Shown: positions 7,803 to 17,194 of the stretch, piece after piece
Position numbering within the stretch: the first letter of the stretch is position 1
How the letters are laid out: each line of letters starts with the position of its first letter
DNA from: Kribbella pratensis
GTDB taxonomy: Bacteria > Actinomycetota > Actinomycetes > Propionibacteriales > Kribbellaceae
DNA: 64,000 bases
Direction: 5' to 3'
NCBI RefSeq assembly: GCF_004366075.1
Contig: NZ_SODU01000002.1
Location: forward strand, 884,647 to 948,646
Notes under the pieces: model-generated
Seen by the model: only the letters and a program-made list of their open reading frames with translations
Database searches by the model: none
What the model was told of the DNA's origin: nothing
Translations under genes and position numbers: made by a program

Positions 7803-8905
7803 CCCCTGTGAGCGCTGTGGAGAACACGATCGAGGACCGGGCGGGTCTGCCCTCCCTGGCGGTGGTCGGTGCGACCGGCGCCGTCGGGTCGGTGATGCTG
7901 ACCTTGCTCTCGACCAGGCAGAACGTCTGGGGAGAGATCCGGCTGATCGCCTCCGAGCGCTCCGCGGGCAAGCGGCTCAAGGTCCGCGGCGAGGAGGTCG
8001 AGGTGGTCGCGATCAGCGACGCCGCCTTCGACGGCATCGACGTGGCGATGTTCGACGTACCGGACGAGGTGTCGGCGCACTGGGCGCCGATCGCGGCCGC
8101 CAAGGGCGCCGTCGTGGTGGACAACTCCGGCGCGTTCCGGATGGACCCGGACGTGCCGCTGGTGGTCCCGGAGGTGAACGCCGAGGCGGCCCGGAACCGG
8201 CCGAAGGGCATCATCTCCAACCCGAACTGCACGACGCTGTCGATGATCGTCGCGATGGGCGCGCTGCATCACCGCTACGAGCTCGAGCAGCTGGTGGTGG
8301 CGTCGTACCAGGCCGCGTCGGGTGCCGGGCAGTCCGGGATCGACACGCTGTACGACCAGTTGACCAAGGTGGCCGGGAACCGCGAGCTGGGCAGCACGCC
8401 TGGTGATGTACGGCGGTTGGTCGGCAACGATCTCGGGCCGTTCCCGGCCCCGTTGGCGCTGAACGTCGTACCGTGGGCCGGCTCGCTCAAGGACGACGGC
8501 TGGTCGTCGGAGGAGCTGAAGGTCCGCAACGAGTCCCGCAAGATCCTCGGGCTGCCGGACCTCAAGGTGTCCGCGACCTGTGTGCGGGTCCCGGTCGTCA
8601 CCACGCACTCGCTGTCGGTGCACGCCCGGTTCGTCCAGGAGGTCGACGCCGACGGCGCTCGTGAGGTACTGCGGGATGCTCCCGGCGTGCTGCTCTTCGA
8701 CAACCCGGCCGAGGGGGAGTTCCCGACGCCGGCTGACGTGGTCGGCACCGACCCGACGTGGGTGGGGCGGATCCGGAAGTCGCTCGACGATCCGAACGCG
8801 CTGGAGCTGTTCGTCTGCGGCGACAACCTCCGCAAGGGCGCCGCGCTGAACACCGCCCAGATCGCCGAGGTCGTCGCCAAGGAGTTCACCCCCGCCAAGG
8901 CCTGA
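7799..8905 (+). CDS. asd: Aspartate-semialdehyde dehydrogenase
   Basis: Reduces aspartyl phosphate to aspartate semialdehyde with NADPH, the step after LysC. It has the Rossmann motif VGATGAVGSVM, the active-site cysteine C144 in NPNCTT, and QAASGAGQSG. The 368-aa length is somewhat above the usual 340-350 because of a short N-terminal extension and the C-terminal tail. Start GTG 7799 overlaps the lysC stop, giving the lysC-asd operon typical of Actinobacteria. The gene's last bases are part of a 51-bp-period duplication (8894-8982). Confidence 0.97.
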   Translation: MTPVSAVENTIEDRAGLPSLAVVGATGAVGSVMLTLLSTRQNVWGEIRLIASERSAGKRLKVRGEEVEVVAISDAAFDGIDVAMFDVPDEVSAHWAPIAAAKGAVVVDNSGAFRMDPDVPLVVPEVNAEAARNRPKGIISNPNCTTLSMIVAMGALHHRYELEQLVVASYQAASGAGQSGIDTLYDQLTKVAGNRELGSTPGDVRRLVGNDLGPFPAPLALNVVPWAGSLKDDGWSSEELKVRNESRKILGLPDLKVSATCVRVPVVTTHSLSVHARFVQEVDADGAREVLRDAPGVLLFDNPAEGEFPTPADVVGTDPTWVGRIRKSLDDPNALELFVCGDNLRKGAALNTAQIAEVVAKEFTPAKA

Positions 8906-8982
8906 ACACAAGCCCGATGCCCTACACGGGGGTGGGGTGAGAGGGCCAAGGCCTGAACACGAGCCAAATGCCCTACGCGGGG
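8894..8982 (+). repeat. Imperfect tandem duplication of the asd 3' end
   Basis: About 38 bases starting GCCAAGGCCTGAACAC, which spans the asd stop codon, recur 51 bases downstream (8945) with only a few substitutions. The second copy therefore duplicates the final codons, the stop and the trailer (AAATGCCCTACGCGGGG). This suggests slippage or recombination. No hairpin terminator is seen after asd. Confidence 0.75.
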
Positions 8983-9011
8983 TGCGAGGGCCGTGGCGGG
9001 GGCTGCGTGCG

Positions 9012-10001
9012 CTACAGCCAGTTTTCTCGGGCTGCGTGGAGGGCTAGTTGGAAGCGGGTGCTGGCGCCTGTGCGGTTCATCAGGCGTTCCAGGTAGCGGA
9101 AGAAGGTCCGGCGGCTGATGCCGAGCGTGCGGGCAATGGTGTCGTCCGCGGCGCCGGTCGCCAGCAGGGCCAGCAGGCGGCGCTCGATCGGCTCCAGGCG
9201 GTCGTCCTCGGCACCCACCGACGCGTGCAGCGGCAGCGCGTTGCGCCAGCACAGCTCGAACATCCCGATCAGCGCGGACAGCAGGCTGCTCGGCCGGATG
9301 ATCAGCAGCGACCGGTTCACGTCGGTGTCGCGCGCGGACATCGACACGAACGCGATCGCGCCGTCGATGATCGTCAGCTTCGCCGGTACGTCGGGTAACA
9401 CCCGCGCCTGCTCACCGGCCTCCACACAGGGGAGGATGTTCTCGGTCAGGTACCCGGGCACCTCGACCGACTCCGGCGAGTACACGACCCGGTAGGAGAC
9501 GCCGCGGCGGAGCTGGTCGATCTCCTCCTGGTTCGGTCCGCCGATGTAGTACGGCGGGGAGTCGATGGCCAGGATCTCGCGCTGTACGCCGCTCTTGATC
9601 TGGTGGATCCGCTCGACGATCGCGCTCCCGGTGACGACCTCGATCAGGTGCGTGGTCGACTCGTTGTGCACGGTCCGGCGGAACTCGTCGTACGCGTTCA
9701 GGACCTCGATCCGGGCCTGCTTGAGCTCGGACTCGCGGCGCAGCGTCATCGCCTCCAGGCCCGCGTCCGGCGGCACCGGCAGGTAGCGCGAGTGGTCCGA
9801 CCCGGATCGCCGCGCCAAGCCGGCCTGCACCAGGCCCCCCAGGGTGGCGTCGATCGAGCGCTCCCGGTCGGGGACCGCCTCGCCCAGTTCGGTGATCGAC
9901 GACGGACCGGTCCGCAGCAGGTGCTGGTAGACCTTGATCTCGTCGTCGTTGAGCCCGAGCACCTTCAAATGGCCGACACGCTCCGTGTCCGTTGTGCTCA
10001 C
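9012..10001 (-). CDS. TrmB-type regulator with C-terminal LuxR-like HTH
   Basis: A 329-aa regulator of a type expanded in Streptomyces and Kribbella. An N-terminal TrmB-like winged helix (about residues 12-70, LGLNDDEIKVYQHLLRTGPSSITELG) is followed by an effector-like middle domain and a C-terminal helix-turn-helix (LLALLATGAADDTIARTLGISRRTFFRYLERL). The GTG at 10001 follows GGGAGGGGAGC; the frame is open ten codons further upstream. The target is unknown. It faces about 1 kb of non-obvious DNA and may control a gene elsewhere. Confidence 0.85.
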   Translation of the reverse strand: MSTTDTERVGHLKVLGLNDDEIKVYQHLLRTGPSSITELGEAVPDRERSIDATLGGLVQAGLARRSGSDHSRYLPVPPDAGLEAMTLRRESELKQARIEVLNAYDEFRRTVHNESTTHLIEVVTGSAIVERIHQIKSGVQREILAIDSPPYYIGGPNQEEIDQLRRGVSYRVVYSPESVEVPGYLTENILPCVEAGEQARVLPDVPAKLTIIDGAIAFVSMSARDTDVNRSLLIIRPSSLLSALIGMFELCWRNALPLHASVGAEDDRLEPIERRLLALLATGAADDTIARTLGISRRTFFRYLERLMNRTGASTRFQLALHAARENWL

Positions 10002-10404
10002 AACGCTCCCCTCCCTCCCGACCGCTGTCACCGTCCGCTACCGCCCCTCCAGCCTAGGCGGGGCAATCCAGAGCCGTCGGCACTGAACGTGTCGACCCAA
10101 ATGCACGCAGCGAGATTTGTTGTCCTGTCAGCATTATTGTGCCGTGTCACCATCTGGCCACCATTTCCGCGCAGTCGTGAGCGAGAATTGAGGTCCAGCA
10201 GCCCGGCGACGGACCACCTGAGCGCCGCCGGGCTGCTGTTCCAATTCTGGCCTGAGTTGGCTGTCTCGTCAGCGGAGCCTGTTTCGGTTGGGTCTCGATC
10301 CCGGCGCATCGGTGCCCTCGCACTTCCGTGCCATCACTGGCTGTGCCGGAGGGTGTACAAAATGTGGCATCTCCAATCGTGAGGCCGATGAGGAGGAGTG
10401 CCCG

Positions 10405-10845
10405 ATGCGACCGGTTCCGCCCTGTGCCGCCGACCGTACCGGTGCCGCCGTCCCCAGCGTCCGCGGGTCCTCGCAGGGTTCCCGGCGGGCGTTGTCCTCC
10501 TGCGGTCTCCGGTCCGTCCCCACACCTGCTGCGCGCACCTGCCGGCGTCCGCAGCCGCTCTGGGGACGGATTGAGGGTGCGATGACCGCCGCCCTGGTCA
10601 TCGTGCTGCCCGATCCGGCGCGGCTGTCCGCCACCGCCCAGTGCGGACGTGCTCCCGGATCGACGGTGGAACCCCAGGGGGTGCTGAAGGGTGCTCCGTG
10701 GATGGTGAGGCTGTCCATGGGGAGCGCGGATGTGATGTTGCGTGTCACGTCCGCCGCCCGGCACGCCCCGGCCAGGACGCACTTCCTGGGGTCCCGCCCA
10801 CACCACCCGTGCCCGCTGACCTCTCTGGTCACGCGGCCGGTGTGA
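10405..10845 (+). CDS. Doubtful ORF behind a strong ribosome binding site
   Basis: AGGAGGAG (10391-10398) lies six bases before ATG 10405, and the frame stays open for 146 codons. The product (MRPVPPCAADRTGAAV...) is rich in Arg, Pro, Ser and Cys and matches no family I know. An antisense frame is open over the same stretch, as is common in high-GC DNA. I list it only because of the ribosome binding site. Confidence 0.2.
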   Translation: MRPVPPCAADRTGAAVPSVRGSSQGSRRALSSCGLRSVPTPAARTCRRPQPLWGRIEGAMTAALVIVLPDPARLSATAQCGRAPGSTVEPQGVLKGAPWMVRLSMGSADVMLRVTSAARHAPARTHFLGSRPHHPCPLTSLVTRPV

Positions 10846-10924
10846 CACGTCACGTCAACTTCGCACGGCGCAGTAGCGTCGTACATCGTGAATTGACCGC
10901 GATTTGACTTGGCTGGAAGGCGTT

Positions 10925-10954
10925 TTGGTCGTCCCAGGCTGTCAAATGTATATT
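10925..10954 (+). promoter_or_regulatory. Candidate promoter for the polysaccharide operon
   Basis: TTGGTC (10925-10930) and TATATT (10949-10954) are separated by 18 bases in an AT-rich pocket about 100 bases before the first ribosome binding site of the cluster (11043). The match to the housekeeping sigma consensus is good at -10 and moderate at -35. Confidence 0.35.
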
Positions 10955-11055
10955 CCGGATAACGATCGGCGAAGGACGACGCAGGTGTTGTGGATGCAGC
11001 GGGGTACGACGTTTGGTAGCCGTCCGTACGTCGTTGCTCACTAAGGAGGACCGCT

Positions 11056-11196
11056 GTGTCGTCGGCGTCCGTGCCGATCCGCTACTCTGCTTCCCGGTCT
11101 GCGTGGCACGTCGCCGTACCCCGGGCGGCTACCGCCGAAACCCAGGTGATCGGCCATCGTGGATCCAACTTTCCGGCAGAGAGAGGCATCGCCTGA
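11056..11196 (+). CDS. Small ORF (46 aa) directly upstream of the ABC permease
   Basis: AAGGAGG (11043-11049) is followed by GTG 11056 and 46 codons (SSASVPIRYSASRSAWHV...) ending in TGA 11194-11196, which touches the permease ATG at 11197. The small ORF is in the same frame as the permease, so it ends immediately before that gene starts. It has no signal peptide or known motif. It may be a translated leader that couples translation into the permease, or a remnant. Its ribosome binding site is better than the permease's own. Confidence 0.4.
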   Translation: MSSASVPIRYSASRSAWHVAVPRAATAETQVIGHRGSNFPAERGIA

Positions 11197-12040
11197 ATGA
11201 ACGCGACTAGCGTCGACGAGGAGTTCAACCCGTCGGTGCACGTGTACGAACCACACAAGGTCGGTCTGCCGGCACTGCGCCCGTACTTCAAGGCGCTGTG
11301 GCAGCGGCGGGAGTTCGCAGCGGAGATGTCCCGGACCAACATCCGGGCCGCGAACACGAACACCTTCTTCGGCCAGGTGTGGCTGGTGCTGAACCCACTG
11401 CTGCTGGCAGCGGTCTACTACCTACTGGTCGACATCATCGCCGGTGGGAGTTCCAAGATCGACGCCGGCGAGCGGTTCGCGCACATGTGCGGCGGCCTCT
11501 TCGCCTTTTACTACTTCTCCGGTGCCATGACAGCGGGCGCGGCCAGCGTCGTCGGCGGCGGCAAGCTGCTGATGAACCAGTCGTTCCCGCGGATGTTGCT
11601 GCCGCTGTCGGCGGTGCGGACCGCGTTCTTCCGCTTCCTGCCGACCTTGGTCGTCTATCTGGTCATCCACCTGGCGATGCGGCAGCCCCTGCACTGGGCG
11701 ATGCTGCTGGCCCCGGCGTTCCTGATCATGCTGACGGTGTTCGCCGCCGGCATGGGCATGATCTTCGCCGCCCTGCAGGTGTACTTCCGCGACACGACCA
11801 GCTTCCTGCCGTACTTCGTGCGGATCTGGCTGTACCTGTCGCCGGTGCTGTGGTTCGCCGAGCAGGCTCCGGCCAAGTTCAAGGGCTTCATCCAGTACAA
11901 CCCGCTCTACCCGCTGATCGGCGGCTGGGCGGACCTGCTGGTGCGTGGCGACATCCCGAAGTGGCAGATGTGGGCCGGCGGTGGGTTCTGGGCGGTGGTC
12001 GCCTTCGTGATCGGCTCGCTGTTCTTCATGTCGAGGGAGC

Positions 12041-12063
<23 letters not shown>
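11197..12063 (+). CDS. ABC-2 type polysaccharide/teichoic acid exporter permease (TagG/Wzm-like)
   Basis: Membrane half of an exporter for undecaprenyl-linked polysaccharide. The 288-aa protein has a cytosolic N-terminus with an amphipathic stretch (FKALWQRREFAAEMSRTNIRAANTNTFFG..., typical of ABC-2 O-antigen/teichoic acid permeases), then about six membrane helices and a positively charged end. FPRMLLPLSAV and the LSPVLWF helix resemble TagG/Wzm. It overlaps the ATPase gene by 23 bases. The substrate is presumably the glycan built by the downstream genes. Confidence 0.92.
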
Positions 12064-12868
<805 letters not shown>

Positions 12869-12871
12869 CCA

Positions 12872-13966
12872 ATGTCACGCAGCACCGCGCCGGACGTGGG
12901 GATCATCACGACCGGCCACGACGTCGCCGATGCGCGCCTGCACAAGATCACCGCTGCCCTGCAGCATCGTGATCTGTCGGTCGAGCTGTGGGGCCTCGGC
13001 GACGCCGACGGTGGGCCGGCGGGTGCGGTGGTGCACGCCGGTCCGCGCGGCAACCTGGTGCAGCGGCTGGCTCGCACCGCCGTGCTGCCGTGGCGGACCA
13101 ACGCCAAGGTGGTCATGACGGTCGACCCGGACATGATCCCGGTCACGCGGCTCGTCACCACGCTGCGGCGACGCAAGTTCGTGGTCGATGTGCACGAGGA
13201 CTACGAGCGGCTGCTCGCCGATCGCGCGTGGGCGCAGGGTCCGGCGGGTCTGCCGGCCCGGCTGATCGTGCGCGCCGGGTCGAAGCTGGCCGCGGGCGCC
13301 GACCTCACCGTGGTCGCCGACTCGCACCTCGCACCGCACCAGGCGAAGCACCGCATCGTGGTGCAGAACCTTCCCAACCGCGGCTTCCTGGCCCCGTCTC
13401 CGCCGACCGGCGCACCGCGTGCCGTGTACGTCGGGGACCTGCGCAGGAGCCGTGGCCTGTTCGACATGGTCGAGACCGTCGCCGCGGCGCCGGACTGGTC
13501 TCTCGACCTGATCGGCCCGGTCGCACCGTCGGACCGGGACGAGCTGGAGGCCCGGGTCGCCCGGCCCGACCTGAGCGGTCGGGTCCGGCTGCACGGGCGC
13601 CAGCCACCGGCGGACGCGTGGCAGCTCACCAAGGGAGCTTGGGCGAGCCTGGCCATGCTGCAGCCGACCCCGGCGTTCGTGGAAGCGATGCCGTCCAAGA
13701 TCTACGAGTACCTCGCCAGCGGTCTTCCCGTGCTCTCCACTCGCCTGCCCCGGCAGACGAAGGTGATCGAGGAGTCCGGTGGCGGAGTCCTGGTGGACTC
13801 GGTGGCGGAGGCGTCCGAGATCCTGCGGCGCTGGTCCGCGGACCCCGGTGAGCTGGAGAAGCTGCGCGACCACGCGCTGCAGTGGGCGGCGGACCATCTG
13901 CCCGCGAACACGCCGTACGACGATCTGGCCGACGCGATTCTCAATCTTTTAAGAGGAACTGCATGA
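12872..13966 (+). CDS. Glycosyltransferase, GT-B fold (GT4-like)
   Basis: A 364-aa cytosolic glycosyltransferase. The N-terminal half begins with DVGIITTGHDVADARLHKI and contains VVDVHEDYERLLADR. The C-terminal half has AVYVGDLRRSRGL and the donor-site region MPSKIYEYLASGLPVLSTRLP, matching GT4 enzymes. The sugar and acceptor cannot be told. The ATG at 12872 follows the ATPase stop; its TGA overlaps the next ATG (ATGA), so it is translationally coupled in the operon. Confidence 0.88.
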   Translation: MSRSTAPDVGIITTGHDVADARLHKITAALQHRDLSVELWGLGDADGGPAGAVVHAGPRGNLVQRLARTAVLPWRTNAKVVMTVDPDMIPVTRLVTTLRRRKFVVDVHEDYERLLADRAWAQGPAGLPARLIVRAGSKLAAGADLTVVADSHLAPHQAKHRIVVQNLPNRGFLAPSPPTGAPRAVYVGDLRRSRGLFDMVETVAAAPDWSLDLIGPVAPSDRDELEARVARPDLSGRVRLHGRQPPADAWQLTKGAWASLAMLQPTPAFVEAMPSKIYEYLASGLPVLSTRLPRQTKVIEESGGGVLVDSVAEASEILRRWSADPGELEKLRDHALQWAADHLPANTPYDDLADAILNLLRGTA

Positions 13967-15285
13967 CCGACCGCCCACACCTGTTGTACGTCGCCTGGGG
14001 CTTCCCGCCCTGCCGTGGCGGCGGTGTCTACCGGGCCCTGGCCACGGCCAACCGGTTCGCCGCCCTCGGCTGGAAGGTGACCGTGCTGACGGCCGACCGC
14101 GACACGTTCTTCCGGTTCACCGGCGCGGACCTGACCCTCGAGGAGCGGGTCGACCCGTCCGTCGATGTCGTCCGGGTTCCGTTCGAGTGGCCGATTCTCG
14201 AAGCCGACCTGCGCCGCTGGTCCAAGCGCCGGGCGTCGAACCCGAAGCTCTGGGCCAAGTGGCGCACGAAGCAGGACCAGATCCCGTTCCCGGAGAGCGG
14301 CTACGGGCCGTGGCGTTCGGTGATCGAGAAGGCCGCCGAGCGCATCCACCAGGCGAACAAGGTCGACCTGACGGTCGCCACCGCCAACCCGCACGTCGCG
14401 TTCACCGCGGCGTACCACCTGCACAAGAAGTTCCAGGTGCCGTACGTCATGGACTACCGCGACGCGTGGCTGCTGGACGTGTTCACCGGTGACCGGCTGC
14501 ACGAGCCGAACAGCCGCGCCGCCAAGTGGGAGAAGAAGCTCGTCGAGTCCGCTCGCGAGGTCTGGTTCGTGAACGACCCGATCAAGGACTGGCACGAGAA
14601 GCTCTACCCGGCCCAGGCGAGCAAGATGCACACCGTCGCCAACGGCTTCGACCCCGACCTGGTGCCGGACACGCAGGACCGGGGCGCGGTCACCGACCGG
14701 CCGCTGGTCTTCGGGTACGTCGGGACGGTATCGCCGAAGGTGCCGCTCGCGGACTTCGTCAAGGGCTGGCAGCTCGCCAAGGAGCAGTCCGAGGAGCTCG
14801 CCGGCGCGAAGGCGAAGATCTACGGCTACCTCGGGTACTACGCGCAGCCGCGGGCGGACATGCTCGCGACGATCAACGCCGCCACCGAGGACGGGGTCAG
14901 CTACGAGGGCCCGGTCGGCAAGGCGGAGATCGCCAAGGCGTACGACGAGTTCGACGCGCAGCTGCTGATGCTGGGCAAGGGCCGGTACGTGACGAGCGGC
15001 AAGGTGTTCGAGTACCTCGCCACCGGGTTGCCGATCGTGTCGGTGCACGACCCGGAGAACGCGGCGTCCGACGTACTGCGTGGGCATCCGTTGTGGTTCC
15101 CGGTCGCGGACGTGACGCCGGAGGCGATCGCGGCCGCGCTGATCGAGGCGGCGCACGCGGCCCGCACCGCGGACGAGGGGATCCGGGCGAAGGCGCGCGA
15201 GTTCGGTGCGTCGTACCGGCGGGACCTGCAGCTGGATCCGCGGATCGAGTCGCTGGCCGCGAGCGTGAAGGGGATCGCGGCATGA
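13963..15285 (+). CDS. Glycosyltransferase, GT-B fold (GT4-like)
   Basis: A 440-aa transferase. The N-terminus HLLYVAWGFPPCRGGGVYR is the GT4-type opening loop (GG followed by YR), and the middle carries VPYVMDYRDAWLLDVF and WFVNDPIKDWHEKLYP. The C-terminal donor domain starts at LVFGYVGTVSPKVPL and contains GKVFEYLATGLPIVSVHDPENAASDVLRG. The start was taken at ATG 13963 because AAGAGGAAC precedes it and it overlaps the previous stop; the frame is open further upstream but reads over the previous gene. Confidence 0.88.
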   Translation: MTDRPHLLYVAWGFPPCRGGGVYRALATANRFAALGWKVTVLTADRDTFFRFTGADLTLEERVDPSVDVVRVPFEWPILEADLRRWSKRRASNPKLWAKWRTKQDQIPFPESGYGPWRSVIEKAAERIHQANKVDLTVATANPHVAFTAAYHLHKKFQVPYVMDYRDAWLLDVFTGDRLHEPNSRAAKWEKKLVESAREVWFVNDPIKDWHEKLYPAQASKMHTVANGFDPDLVPDTQDRGAVTDRPLVFGYVGTVSPKVPLADFVKGWQLAKEQSEELAGAKAKIYGYLGYYAQPRADMLATINAATEDGVSYEGPVGKAEIAKAYDEFDAQLLMLGKGRYVTSGKVFEYLATGLPIVSVHDPENAASDVLRGHPLWFPVADVTPEAIAAALIEAAHAARTADEGIRAKAREFGASYRRDLQLDPRIESLAASVKGIAA

Positions 15286-16001
15286 GCAACGTCGTACTGC
15301 TGTCGACGCGCAAGCTGCCGCCGACGTACTTCGACCAGGTCCGTGAGGATCTCGGCGACCAGAACATCACCATCGACGTCGTCGGTTGGGTGGCGCCGTC
15401 CGCCTGGGTGGCCGACAAGGTCAACAGCTTCACGCTGATCGGCCCGGGCCGTATGCCGGCCGCGCCGGTCGTGGAGCCCGAGCCGGACCCGGCCACGGAG
15501 CCGACGGACGAGGCACCGGACGCGGTCATCGCGCCGGAGGCCGTCGCCGATCCGGAAACTGTCGTCGAGGACGAGGCGAAGGTCGCCCCGGCGGCGGCGC
15601 AGGTTGCGGCCGCTGCCTCCACTCCGCCTCCTCCGCCTGCCGCTGCGAAGCCGCGTCCGACGGGGGCCAAGCGGGTCGTGAAGGCGGTCGAGTGGCGCGC
15701 CCGGAAGGCGAAGAAGGTGGCCGGCCGGATGTTGCCTAAGGCAATCAAGACGTCGGCGCCGGTGAAGTTCCTGCGCGGCCAGCGGGCGACCAGCGATCTC
15801 GGCAAGACGTACTGGGAGCGGGTGCTCAGCCGTCGCGACGTACTGGAGACCATCGACCAGGCCGACGTCGTGATCGCGCTCGACGCCGGCGCCATCTGGG
15901 CCGGCTGGAACCTCGGTCAGCGGAAGGCCAGCACCCCGGTCGTGCTCGGTCTGCCGGCGGCCCGCCGGGAACTCGACATGATGAAGGCCCCTTCTACGTA
16001 A
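15282..16001 (+). CDS. Unrecognised protein in the polysaccharide operon with a long Pro/Ala/Glu insertion
   Basis: A 239-aa protein with no family I can name. Residues 1-60 (VVLLSTRKLPPTYFDQVRED...DVVGWVAPS) look like the first strands of a Rossmann or GT-B N-domain. Residues about 62-130 are a Pro/Ala/Glu-rich linker, followed by a basic stretch (RARKAKKVAGRMLPKA). Residues about 190-239 (RDVLETIDQADVVIALDAGAIWAGWNLGQR) resemble the later part of a Rossmann fold. It starts with an ATGA overlap and ends in a TAATG overlap with the next transferase, so the two proteins may act together. Membrane attachment through the basic region is possible. Confidence 0.6.
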   Translation: MSNVVLLSTRKLPPTYFDQVREDLGDQNITIDVVGWVAPSAWVADKVNSFTLIGPGRMPAAPVVEPEPDPATEPTDEAPDAVIAPEAVADPETVVEDEAKVAPAAAQVAAAASTPPPPPAAAKPRPTGAKRVVKAVEWRARKAKKVAGRMLPKAIKTSAPVKFLRGQRATSDLGKTYWERVLSRRDVLETIDQADVVIALDAGAIWAGWNLGQRKASTPVVLGLPAARRELDMMKAPST

Positions 16002-17194
16002 TGGGTGACACAGCGACGATGACGATCCGCGAGCACCTGCCTGCGCCGTTGGCCCGGACCGCAGGAGCGGTCCGGCGGCGCCTGCGGGGCTTGCGGTACT
16101 CGTACGCGCAGCTGCCGGCGTTCCCGCCGGCAGCGACGACGCCGGTGCGGATGCTGGTCGGACCGACCAACTCCGCCGGTCAGGGGCATGCCTGGGCACA
16201 GGCCGCCAAGACCCTGCCCGACGTCGACGCCGTCGCCTTCTCCTTGCACCGCAAGGGCCAGTTCCAGTTCGCCGACGACTACGGCGTACCGCTGGCGTGG
16301 TTCGGCCAGCCGCGCTGGCAGCGCGCCCAGCAGCAGTACGTCGTCGAGAACTACACGCATGTGATGGTCGAGTCGCTGCGCCCGATCTTCGGCGCCCGCG
16401 GCTTGTCGGACGCCTCCGCCGACATCGAGACGATGCTCGCGAAGGGCATCAACGTGAGTCTGCTCTTCCACGGCTCCGACATCCGCCTGCCCAGCCGGCA
16501 CGCGAAGCGCGAGCGCTGGTCGCCGTTCACCCCTGGTGACGAGCTGACCGACCGCCTCGAGCCGCAGGCCCGCCGGCACGCCGAGCTGGTCGAGTCGCTG
16601 CAGCTCCCGGTTTTCGTGTCCACGGTCGACCTGCTGGACGACGTACCGAACGCCCAGTGGCTGCCGGTCGCGATCGACCCGGTGCCGTGGCAGCAGGCCG
16701 CGCGGCCGCTGTTCTCCGGCGAGAAGCCTGTCGTCGCGCACGTCCCGTCGAACGCGAAACTCAAGGGCACCGAGGAGATCGACGCGGTGCTGACCGGGCT
16801 GCACGAGCGCGGCGTGGTCGAGTACCGGCGGATCACCGGCGTACCGCACGAGCAGATGGCAAGCGTCATCGGCGATGCCGACATCGTTGTCGACCAACTC
16901 CGGATCGGTCTGTACGGCGTGGCAGCCGCCGAAGCGCTCGCTGCCGGGCGGATCGTGGTTTCGTACGTCGGTGACGCGGTGCGCCACCAGGTGCGTAGTC
17001 TGGCCGGGCGAGAGGTGCCGATCGTGGAGGCGGATCCCGACACCCTGGGTGATGTCGTCGCGGGCCTGATCGCGGATCGTGACGCCGCCGCCGAGCGGGC
17101 GGCCGCCGGCCCCGGTTTCGTGGCGGAGCTGCACGACGGACGCCGCTCGGCCGAAGTACTGAGAAACTGGCTCATTTCGAAGGAGACCCTGTGA
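16001..17194 (+). CDS. Glycosyltransferase paralogous to the second half of the 874-aa fusion transferase
   Basis: A 397-aa protein of the GT-B type. Its sequence tracks the C-terminal half of the gene at 23479-26103: LVGPTNSAGQGHAWA against LLGPVNSAGQAWLWA, SLLFHGSDIRLPSRHA against GLVFHGSEIRDPAQHR, GDADIVVDQLRIGLYGV against KSADIVVDQLLLGSYGV, and FVAELHDGRRSAEVL against FVRDLHDGRKSVAEL. The donor-site segment is IGLYGVAAAEALAAGRIVVSYVG. The N-terminus carries a basic region (RTAGAVRRRLRGLRY). It overlaps the previous stop by one base and the next start by four. Confidence 0.8.
   Translation: MGDTATMTIREHLPAPLARTAGAVRRRLRGLRYSYAQLPAFPPAATTPVRMLVGPTNSAGQGHAWAQAAKTLPDVDAVAFSLHRKGQFQFADDYGVPLAWFGQPRWQRAQQQYVVENYTHVMVESLRPIFGARGLSDASADIETMLAKGINVSLLFHGSDIRLPSRHAKRERWSPFTPGDELTDRLEPQARRHAELVESLQLPVFVSTVDLLDDVPNAQWLPVAIDPVPWQQAARPLFSGEKPVVAHVPSNAKLKGTEEIDAVLTGLHERGVVEYRRITGVPHEQMASVIGDADIVVDQLRIGLYGVAAAEALAAGRIVVSYVGDAVRHQVRSLAGREVPIVEADPDTLGDVVAGLIADRDAAAERAAAGPGFVAELHDGRRSAEVLRNWLISKETL

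Larger units (their letters stand above)
10002..11055. other. About 1 kb without a recognisable gene
   Basis: Between the TrmB regulator and the polysaccharide operon I see no ORF with family signatures on either strand. The open frames here (for example 10405-10845 plus, 10269-10886 minus) have Arg/Pro/Ser/Cys-rich translations unlike neighbouring proteins. The part from 10860 to 11000 is noticeably more AT-rich and promoter-like. A degenerated gene or a long regulatory leader are both possible. Confidence 0.5.
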
